Assembly (NCBI GenBank): GCA_019245455.1
Contig: JAFARM010000346.1
Location: 1-5,695 of the forward strand
DNA: 5,695 nucleotides
Reading direction: 5' to 3'
Source of the DNA: Sphingomonadaceae bacterium
Lineage (GTDB): Bacteria > Pseudomonadota > Alphaproteobacteria > Sphingomonadales > Sphingomonadaceae
In this document: one piece after another, positions 1 through 4,410 of the stretch
How the letters are laid out: each line of letters opens with the position of its first letter
How positions within the stretch are numbered: the first letter of the stretch is position 1
Notes under the pieces: generated by a model
The model's database searches: none
What the model was told of the DNA's origin: nothing
Seen by the model: only the letters and a program-made list of their open reading frames with translations
Translations under genes and position numbers: made by a program

Positions 1-521
1 TCTACCATGCCCGCCTTAACAAAAACCGGGTCGTAGCCGAAGCCCCGGGTGCCGCGCGGGGGCCAGACGAGCGACCCCTCGCACCGCGCCTCGAACACCG
101 CTGTCTCGCCGTCCGGCCACGCCAGCGCCAGCGTGCAGACGAACTGCGCCCGCCGCGAAACCCCCGGCCCCTGGGCGGCGAGCAGGTCCTCGACCTTGCG
201 CATCGCCAACGCCCAGTCGCGCCCGCTCGGTGTCTCGGCCCAGTCGGCAGTATAGACCCCCGGCGCCCCGCCCAGCGCATCGACGCACAGTCCGGAGTCG
301 TCGGCGAGCGCGACCAGCCCCGCCCCCTCGGCCGCCGCGCGCGCCTTGATCAGCGCATTGCCGGCGAAGCTGTCCTCCGTCTCCGCCGGCTCGGGCAGGC
401 CGAGGTCGCCCGCCGCGACGACCTCCATCCCGAACGGCGTCAGCAGAGCCGCCATCTCGCGCACCTTGCCGGCGTTGTGCGTCGCCAGTAGCAGCCGGCC
501 TGGCGCAAGGCGTCGGGTCAC
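1..521 (-). CDS. rdgB: RdgB/HAM1 non-canonical purine NTP pyrophosphatase (3' end cut by window edge)
   Basis: Cytosolic pyrophosphatase that hydrolyses dITP, ITP and XTP to monophosphate and PPi, keeping deaminated purines out of DNA and RNA. The visible 173 codons of a family usually near 200 residues show the THNAGK nucleotide-binding loop (residues 14-19), the DDSGL motif with its catalytic Asp (74-78), GGAPGVY (84-90) and GFGYDPVF (160-167); the C-terminus lies left of position 1. The GTG start at 521-519 is chosen because it gives MTRRLAPGRLLLATHN, the usual N-terminal length. Only a G-rich stretch precedes it. An in-frame TTG at 557-555 would add 12 codons and overlap the end of rph. 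The gene begins 25 bp after the rph stop, so the two are probably co-transcribed, a common bacterial pairing. After PGVY the usual Ser-Ala-Arg reads Thr-Ala-Asp, which I take as a lineage variant. Confidence 0.95.
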   Translation of the reverse strand, partial: MTRRLAPGRLLLATHNAGKVREMAALLTPFGMEVVAAGDLGLPEPAETEDSFAGNALIKARAAAEGAGLVALADDSGLCVDALGGAPGVYTADWAETPSGRDWALAMRKVEDLLAAQGPGVSRRAQFVCTLALAWPDGETAVFEARCEGSLVWPPRGTRGFGYDPVFVKAGMV

Positions 522-546
522 CGCCCGCCCCGGCGAAGTATGCGCG

Positions 547-1263
547 TCATCGGCCAACCGCCGCCCGCTGCGCCGCGAAGATCTGGGCGCAGCCGAGACG
601 GGCGAGGCGGAGCATCCGGAGCAGCGCCTCGTCGTCGTAGGCCGCGCCCTCGGCCGTTGCCTGCACCTCGACAAGGCCGCCGCTCGCCGTCAGGACGAAG
701 TTGCCGTCTGTGCCGGCAGCGGAATCCTCGGTGTAGTCAAGGTCGAGCACGACCTGCCCGTCATGGATGCCGCAGCTGACGGCGGCGACCTGGTCGGTCA
801 GCGGGTCGAGCGACAGGCCATTCCGCGCGAGAATGCCGTCGACCGCAAGGCGCAGCGCGACCCACGCGCCGCTGATCGACGCCGTGCGCGTACCGCCGTC
901 GGCTTGGAGAACATCGCAGTCGAGGGTGATCTGGCGCTCGCCGAGCGTCTTGAGGTCGGTGACGGCGCGCAGGCTGCGCCCGATCAGCCGCTGGATCTCC
1001 TGCGTCCGCCCCGACTGCTTGCCCTTCGCCGCCTCGCGCTGGCCGCGCGTATGCGTCGCGCGCGGCAGCATCCCATACTCGGCCGTCACCCAGCCCTCGC
1101 CCTTGCCGCGCAGCCAGGGCGGCAGGCGCTCCTCGACCGACGCCGTGCACAGCACGTGGGTGTCACCGAATTTGACCAGGCACGACCCTTCGGCGTGGGC
1201 AGTGAAGCGGGGGATGATCTCGACCCGGCGCATGGCGTCGGGGGCGCGGCCGGACGGGCGCAT
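547..1263 (-). CDS. rph: Ribonuclease PH, phosphorolytic tRNA 3'-exoribonuclease
   Basis: RNase PH trims the 3' trailer of tRNA precursors by phosphorolysis, releasing nucleoside diphosphates, and acts as a hexameric ring in the cytosol. The 238 residues match the usual family length and the protein aligns end to end with the E. coli enzyme as I remember it. Visible signatures are MRPSGR at the start, [14 protein letters not shown] (32-45), TAEYGMLPR (60-68), KGKQSGR ending in the phosphate-site Arg86, and [16 protein letters not shown] (115-130) with phosphate-binding Thr125 and Arg126. [13 protein letters not shown] (176-188) carries the Asp pair, 180 and 186, likely to bind metal. The ATG at 1263-1261 has a GAAGGA ribosome-binding site 6 nt upstream, which favours it over Met11. 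It is divergent from hrcA and followed by rdgB. All key residues look intact, unlike the frameshifted rph of E. coli K-12. Confidence 0.97.
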   Translation of the reverse strand: MRPSGRAPDAMRRVEIIPRFTAHAEGSCLVKFGDTHVLCTASVEERLPPWLRGKGEGWVTAEYGMLPRATHTRGQREAAKGKQSGRTQEIQRLIGRSLRAVTDLKTLGERQITLDCDVLQADGGTRTASISGAWVALRLAVDGILARNGLSLDPLTDQVAAVSCGIHDGQVVLDLDYTEDSAAGTDGNFVLTASGGLVEVQATAEGAAYDDEALLRMLRLARLGCAQIFAAQRAAVGR

Positions 1264-1269
1264 CGCGGT

Positions 1270-1275
1270 TCCTTC
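1270..1275 (-). promoter_or_regulatory. Ribosome-binding site of rph
   Basis: GAAGGA on the minus strand, 6 nt before the rph ATG. It supports the chosen start, the one that begins MRPSGR, over the internal Met11. Confidence 0.8.
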
Positions 1276-1308
1276 GTTGTTCTGCGTCGCGCTCTACCGC
1301 CTCGACCC

Positions 1309-1340
1309 GTTGAGCGGAACCCCGCGGCGGACTAAATGGA
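1309..1340 (+). promoter_or_regulatory. Possible weak sigma-32-like promoter of hrcA
   Basis: GTTG at 1309-1312, an 18-bp spacer and ACTAAATGGA at 1331-1340 resemble the alphaproteobacterial heat-shock consensus CTTG-N17/18-CYTATNTNNG. Three of four -35 positions and four of seven fixed -10 positions match. The -10 shares ACTA-AT with the much better element before dnaK. Transcription from it would begin at about 1343-1346, leaving almost no 5' leader before the hrcA ATG. This is a candidate only; chance similarity is quite possible. Confidence 0.3.
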
Positions 1341-1345
1341 CCGCC

Positions 1346-2380
1346 ATGCCGTCGCTGCCGATCCCCGAGCTCACCGACCGCGCCCGCGAAGTCTTCCGTC
1401 AGATCGTCGACAGCTACATCGAGCACGGGACGCCGGTCGGCTCGCGCACCCTGTCGAAGCTGTCGGCGCTCGGCCTGTCGCCCGCGTCGATCAGGAACGT
1501 CATGCAGGACCTCGAGGAACTGGGCCTGCTCGCCGCGCCGCACACCTCGGCAGGACGCGTTCCGACCGAACTCGGCCTGCGCCTGTTCGTCGACGGGATG
1601 ATGCAGACGACAGCCCCGAGCGAGGCCGAGCGCGGGGCGATCGAGAGCCAGCTGACGACGCCTGCGTCGATCGAGGACATCCTTGCCCGCACCACCGCCG
1701 CGCTCGCCGGCCTGTCGGCGTGCGCCGGCATCGTGCTGGTGCCGCGGCACGAGACGATCCTGCGGCAGGTGACGTTCGTGCCGCTGTCGCCGACGCGCGC
1801 GCTCGCCGTGCTGGTCGGGGCCGACGGCACGGTCGAGAACCGGGTCGTCGACCTGCCGCCCGGTCTGCCGCCGACGGCGCTGATCGAGGCGGCGAACTAC
1901 ATCAACGCGCGGCTGACGGGGACGACGCTCGCCGAGGCGCTCCACCGCCTTCGCGCCGACATCGACGCCGACCGGGCGCAGCTCGACGCGCTGACCCGGT
2001 CGCTCGTCGAGACCGGGCTGGCCAGCTGGTCGTCGGACGGCGCGGCGCGGCCGGTGCTGATCGTCCGCGGCAGCGCCCACCTGATCGCCGACGCCGCCGA
2101 CCTCGACCGCGTCCGCACCCTGCTCGACGACCTCGAGGGCAAGGAGGAACTCGTCCGCCTGCTCGATTCGGCGGCAAGTGGCGAAGCGTGCAAGATCTTC
2201 ATCGGGGCGGAGAACAAGCTGTTCTCGCTGTCGGGATCGAGCGTCATCGCCGCGCCCTACCGCGCCGGCGGCCGTGTCGTCGGCGTCGTCGGCGTCATCG
2301 GCCCGACCCGCTTGAATTACGCGCGGGTCGTTCCGATGGTGGATTATACCGCGAAAACCCTGAGCAGGCTGATGGCATGA
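1346..2380 (+). CDS. hrcA: Heat-inducible transcription repressor HrcA
   Basis: HrcA is a dimeric repressor that binds CIRCE operators, classically upstream of groESL and sometimes dnaK, and its folding depends on GroEL, so misfolded protein titrates it away. The 344 residues are typical. The N-terminal winged helix-turn-helix includes GTPVGSRTLSK (28-38), LSPASIRNVMQDLEELGLL (44-62) and the wing PHTSAGRVPTELG (65-77). The GAF-like middle domain follows, and the C-terminus carries IGPTRLNYARVVPMVDY (318-334). The ATG at 1346 gives the standard start MPSLPIPELTDRAREVF, but no strong Shine-Dalgarno precedes it: only GGA at 1338-1340 and GGCGGA ending at 1330. It is divergent from rph, and its TGA overlaps the grpE ATG as ATGA, indicating an operon with translational coupling. 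No CIRCE lies upstream, so HrcA probably acts on an operator elsewhere, likely before groESL. Confidence 0.97.
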   Translation: MPSLPIPELTDRAREVFRQIVDSYIEHGTPVGSRTLSKLSALGLSPASIRNVMQDLEELGLLAAPHTSAGRVPTELGLRLFVDGMMQTTAPSEAERGAIESQLTTPASIEDILARTTAALAGLSACAGIVLVPRHETILRQVTFVPLSPTRALAVLVGADGTVENRVVDLPPGLPPTALIEAANYINARLTGTTLAEALHRLRADIDADRAQLDALTRSLVETGLASWSSDGAARPVLIVRGSAHLIADAADLDRVRTLLDDLEGKEELVRLLDSAASGEACKIFIGAENKLFSLSGSSVIAAPYRAGGRVVGVVGVIGPTRLNYARVVPMVDYTAKTLSRLMA

Positions 2381-2931
2381 CCGACACGAACGACGACACC
2401 ATCCTCGATCCGACGCCGACCGGAACCAGCGAGGCGGAGACGGGTGCACCCGACCTTGCCGGCGAGGTCGTCCGGCTGACCGACGAGGTCGCGAGCCTCA
2501 AGGACCGGCTGCTCCGCGCGGCCGCGGAGACGGAGAACGTCCGCCGCCGTCTGGAGCGCGAGAAGGCCGACGCCAGCACCTACGCGATGACCGCGTTCGC
2601 CCGCGACCTGCTGGCCGTCGCCGATAACCTCGGCCGTGCGGTCGCCGCGCTGCCCGCCGACGCGCCGGGGTTCGACGCGGTCAAGACCGGCATCGCCGCG
2701 ACCGAGCGCGAGCTGACGACCGTCCTCGGCCGCCACGGCATCGCCCGCGTCGAGGCGGCGGGCAAGCTCGACCCGAACCGTCATCAGGCGATGATCGAGG
2801 TGGAATCGGACACGCACGAGCCCGGCAGCATCGTCGCCGAGCTGCAGGCCGGCTACACGATCAAGGACCGCCTGCTGCGCCCGGCGCTGGTCAGCGTCGC
2901 GAAGGCTCCGGTCGCGGCCGAGCCGGCGTGA
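2377..2931 (+). CDS. grpE: GrpE, nucleotide exchange factor for DnaK
   Basis: GrpE forms a dimer that opens the DnaK nucleotide-binding domain to release ADP, and works with DnaJ in the Hsp70 cycle. The 184 residues fit the family. A polar, acidic N-terminal tail (1-27) leads to a long charged helix predicted to form the dimer coiled coil (about 28-65, ending in ENVRRRLEREKAD). Next comes the helical region RDLLAVADNLGRAV (76-89). The C-terminal beta domain has the GrpE signature LDPNRHQAMIEVE (131-143), HEPGSIVAELQAGYTIKDR (147-165) and LLRPALVSVAK. The start ATG overlaps the hrcA stop by 4 bp, and the stop overlaps the GTG of the next gene by 4 bp. No good Shine-Dalgarno lies before it, so translation probably depends on ribosomes finishing hrcA. 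The frame stays open upstream through hrcA, a GC-rich effect rather than a longer protein. Confidence 0.97.
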   Translation: MTDTNDDTILDPTPTGTSEAETGAPDLAGEVVRLTDEVASLKDRLLRAAAETENVRRRLEREKADASTYAMTAFARDLLAVADNLGRAVAALPADAPGFDAVKTGIAATERELTTVLGRHGIARVEAAGKLDPNRHQAMIEVESDTHEPGSIVAELQAGYTIKDRLLRPALVSVAKAPVAAEPA

Positions 2932-3281
2932 TCATCCTTGTCGCCCGGCTCGAAGTCGATCCCGCCGCGCTGCCGCGGCTGCGGCCGCTACTCGAGCAGA
3001 CGATGCGGTCGACGTGGGAAGAATCCGACTGCCTCAGCTACTCGATCGCGGTCGAGAGCGAGGCGGAGGGGATCATCACCATCGTCGAACGCTGGCGCAG
3101 CGAGGCCGCGGTAGTCGCCTATCTCGACACGCCAGCGATGGCCGCCTTCAAGGAAGCCGTTGACGCGGCGTTGATTACCATGGACGTCAAGCTCTACGAT
3201 GTCGTCGGCGAGCGCGCGTTGCCGACGCCGCCGTCCCGACCGCGGCTGACGCTCGTCGCAAACGGGATCAGCCCGGCATAG
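2928..3281 (+). CDS. ABM-family (antibiotic biosynthesis monooxygenase-like) small protein
   Basis: A 117-residue protein with an ABM domain (dimeric alpha/beta-barrel, ferredoxin-like fold) across about residues 1-95. Seen directly: an opening beta strand MIILVARLEV, DCLSYSIAVES (34-44) in place of the usual pattern around GCLSY, IVERWRSEAAVVAYLDTPAMAAF (52-74), and a final strand in VKLYDVVGE. The family includes quinone and polyketide monooxygenases, haem-degrading enzymes and many proteins of unknown substrate, so the reaction cannot be assigned. The GTG start overlaps the grpE stop as GTGA with no clear Shine-Dalgarno, making it the apparent third gene of the hrcA-grpE operon; it may be co-induced by heat or oxidative stress. 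Residues from about 96 on are a Pro-rich tail outside the domain, and this part overlaps the 3' end of the convergent HELTH gene by 88 bp. Confidence 0.85.
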   Translation: MIILVARLEVDPAALPRLRPLLEQTMRSTWEESDCLSYSIAVESEAEGIITIVERWRSEAAVVAYLDTPAMAAFKEAVDAALITMDVKLYDVVGERALPTPPSRPRLTLVANGISPA

Positions 3282-3721
3282 GCGTCCAGCGCCGGTGCCC
3301 CACGAACAGCAATGCCCGAGGCGATAAGGAAGGCGTCGGCGACGATGGCTGCCTGCTGCTCGATGCCATGACTGGCGAACGACTTTCCGGGCGTGAGCGG
3401 CAGGTAGGCATAGCGGGCGAACGGCCGACGGCGGAGCGGCAGGTTGATGCCCGACTGGTGCTGCCAGACATGGGTCAACTCGTGGACGAAAAGCGCCTGG
3501 CTGGCGATGCCGGCAGCGGAGAAGTCGTCGCGCCACTCGGTACCGTCCGGGTGGAACCAGATATGGCCGTCGGGGGCCATGACCGTCCGCCGCGGTTGGA
3601 ATGGGAACCACTTGCCTCGGCGCACGGTGACCCTGCTGGGGTCGAGCGCATCGCCGAACACGCGGGCGGCGAGGGCCCGCTCCCCTGTGGTCAGCAATCG
3701 GGAATGCTCAATGCGCGCCAT
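3194..3721 (-). CDS. HELTH-motif, DUF4157-like putative metallopeptidase-domain protein, function unknown
   Basis: A 175-residue protein with no signal peptide or membrane segment, so probably cytosolic. It carries a zinc-type HExxH motif, HELTH at 80-84, inside FVHELTHVWQHQ. A Glu at 121 in HGIEQQAAIVAD is a plausible third ligand. The order ARVFGDALDPSRVTV (19-33), VMAPDGHIWFHP (47-58), ALFVHELTHVWQHQ resembles the DUF4157 domain, whose pattern is a FG-x-VRVH segment, a strand, then HELTHVVQQ. I recall sphingomonad homologues being labelled 'vgr related protein', a name that says nothing about function. The ATG at 3721-3719 overlaps the end of pcuC by 14 bp, suggesting coupling; an ATG at 3748 would give 184 residues and a longer overlap. 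The final 20 or so residues after LIPF look unlike the rest of the protein and lie opposite the ABM gene. Activity is unproven. Confidence 0.8.
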   Translation of the reverse strand: MARIEHSRLLTTGERALAARVFGDALDPSRVTVRRGKWFPFQPRRTVMAPDGHIWFHPDGTEWRDDFSAAGIASQALFVHELTHVWQHQSGINLPLRRRPFARYAYLPLTPGKSFASHGIEQQAAIVADAFLIASGIAVRGAPALDAYAGLIPFATSVSRGRDGGVGNARSPTTS

Positions 3722-4196
3722 GCGTCGCGGTGCGCCCCGCATCGTCAACGGCAGCCCGCACGCGGGCCGCGACCGTGACCCGGCTGCCGTCTGCGAAGAT
3801 GAAGGTGAGCGGCACGGTCGTGTCGGGCAGAGCCTTTGCTGGCAGACGGGACAGCATCAGATGCGCGCCGTCCGGCATGAACCGAAAGCTTTGCCCCGCG
3901 GCAATCGGCACGGCGGTAAGCGGCACCATGCGCATAATCCCGCCGTGCGTGTCCATGGCGTGAATGGCGATGTCGGCCTGTGGGCTGGTGACGGCAGTCA
4001 GGCGGGTCGCCGTACCCGCGATGATCGTCGCATAGCCCGCCGCCGGTCGCCCCGCCACGGCGGGAAGCCGCACCCAGGCGTCGCGGACTTGGGGACCGGT
4101 GCTGGCCGCCTCCGCCGGCACCGTCCCCATGACCATCGCTGCGACCAGCAGCACGACCGATACGGCGCACGCAAGCCAGCCCAAAAGTCGCGTCAT
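3708..4196 (-). CDS. pcuC: PCu(A)C-family periplasmic copper chaperone
   Basis: Secreted copper(I) chaperone of the type that supplies the CuA or CuB site of cytochrome oxidase, alone or with a Sco protein. The copper motif H-x10-M-x21-H-x-M is exact: His79, Met90, His112 and Met114, with extra Met81 and Met88 nearby. The N-terminus is a signal peptide: MTR, a hydrophobic stretch (about 4-26), then a likely cleavage after AEA at residue 30. RDAWVRLPA (38-46) and PAAGYATI (51-58) are typical of the family. The 162-residue length is normal; the C-terminal His-rich THGAH may add metal affinity. The ATG at 4196-4194 is chosen because GGGAGG lies 6 nt upstream and a signal peptide follows at once; longer versions of the frame read non-coding sequence. 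It is divergent from dnaK and overlaps the HELTH gene by 14 bp. No Sco or oxidase gene is in view. Confidence 0.93.
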   Translation of the reverse strand: MTRLLGWLACAVSVVLLVAAMVMGTVPAEAASTGPQVRDAWVRLPAVAGRPAAGYATIIAGTATRLTAVTSPQADIAIHAMDTHGGIMRMVPLTAVPIAAGQSFRFMPDGAHLMLSRLPAKALPDTTVPLTFIFADGSRVTVAARVRAAVDDAGRTATHGAH

Positions 4197-4202
4197 CCAA
4201 TA

Positions 4203-4208
4203 CCTCCC
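4203..4208 (-). promoter_or_regulatory. Ribosome-binding site of pcuC
   Basis: GGGAGG on the minus strand, 6 nt before the ATG at 4196. This strong Shine-Dalgarno fixes the start and excludes upstream in-frame Met codons. Confidence 0.85.
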
Positions 4209-4293
4209 GCCCGCCGCCGCACATAGGCGCGGCACCGCGCGTGGTCGATGCGGCGCAGTGTTCCGGGGCGGATTGCGCCACTCGGTCCCCGCG

Positions 4294-4324
4294 CTTGCAG
4301 CGACTTCGTGCCTCACTATATCCG
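4294..4324 (+). promoter_or_regulatory. Heat-shock (RpoH/sigma-32) promoter of dnaK
   Basis: CTTG at 4294-4297, a 17-bp spacer and ACTATATCCG at 4315-4324 match the alphaproteobacterial RpoH consensus CTTG-N17/18-CYTATNTNNG at every fixed position except the first of the -10 (A for C). The expected transcription start is about 4328-4332, giving a leader near 80 nt. The same bases also give a fair vegetative promoter (TTGCAG, 16 bp, TATATC), so basal expression could share the site. Confidence 0.75.
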
Positions 4325-4400
4325 CCCCAGCCGCATCGGAACGGGGTCGCTTCACGCGAGGGCCGCCGGTCGGGTGCATCGAGCCAACCGTTTGTGGGAC

Positions 4401-4406
4401 AAAGGA
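4401..4406 (+). promoter_or_regulatory. Ribosome-binding site of dnaK
   Basis: AAAGGA, followed by CAAA and then the ATG at 4411. The short 4-nt spacing and A-rich context, unusual in this GC-rich window, suit efficient initiation. Confidence 0.75.
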
Positions 4407-4410
4407 CAAA

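Larger units (their letters stand above)
1264..1345. promoter_or_regulatory. Divergent intergenic region between rph and hrcA
   Basis: This 82-bp gap must hold the start signals of both divergent genes unless they lie in coding sequence. I see no CIRCE operator (TTAGCACTC-N9-GAGTGCTAA) or close variant. A short inverted repeat, CGCTC at 1290-1294 and GAGCG at 1312-1316, has a 17-bp spacer, too long for CIRCE. No convincing -35/-10 pair for rph was found on the minus strand; the candidate TAGAGC lacks a matching -35. Confidence 0.6.
4197..4410. promoter_or_regulatory. Divergent intergenic region between pcuC and dnaK
   Basis: This 214-bp gap holds the dnaK promoter (4294-4324), an expected dnaK leader of about 80 nt and the pcuC leader. 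No CIRCE operator was seen. On the minus strand TATAGT (4320-4315) is a good -10 for pcuC and occupies the same bases as the dnaK -10, but no clear -35 lies 16-18 bp before it. A perfect inverted repeat GCGCGG-CA-CCGCGC at 4227-4240 sits in the pcuC leader, 19 bp from its ribosome-binding site. TCGC-TTCAC-GCGA at 4347-4359 could form a small hairpin in the dnaK leader. Neither repeat has a known role here. Confidence 0.6.

Noticed and set aside
1290..1316. CGCTC/GAGCG inverted repeat before hrcA as a CIRCE operator
   Set aside because: The arms are only 5 bp with a 17-bp spacer and lack the TTAGCACTC half-site; CIRCE has 9-bp arms and a 9-bp spacer.
346..1335. Plus-strand open frame (329 codons) opposite rph and rdgB
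   Set aside because: Antisense to two genes with intact family motifs; the translation shows no domain and has shadow-frame composition.
2272..2300. Short repeated GTCGTCGGC units near the hrcA 3' end
   Set aside because: They encode the Val-Gly-Val-Val-Gly-Val-Ile-Gly segment expected in HrcA and look like codon preference rather than a functional repeat.
1336..2376. Upstream extension of the grpE frame through hrcA, from an ATG at 1336
   Set aside because: It overlaps all of hrcA in another frame and encodes Arg/Ala/Pro-rich sequence unlike GrpE. The ATG at 2377 gives a normal-length GrpE.
1163..2449. Long minus-strand open frame (428 codons) opposite hrcA and the start of grpE
   Set aside because: It lies wholly antisense to clear hrcA and grpE, has an Arg/Asp/Gly-rich composition typical of shadow frames in GC-rich DNA, and shows no recognisable domain.
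3368..4226. Plus-strand open frames opposite the HELTH gene and pcuC
   Set aside because: The opposite strand carries an exact copper-binding motif with a signal peptide and a HELTH motif; the plus-strand translations show nothing recognisable.
4227..4240. GCGCGG-CA-CCGCGC inverted repeat as a transcription terminator
   Set aside because: The 2-nt loop is too tight, no U-tract follows on either strand, and the site lies in a divergent promoter region where no gene ends.
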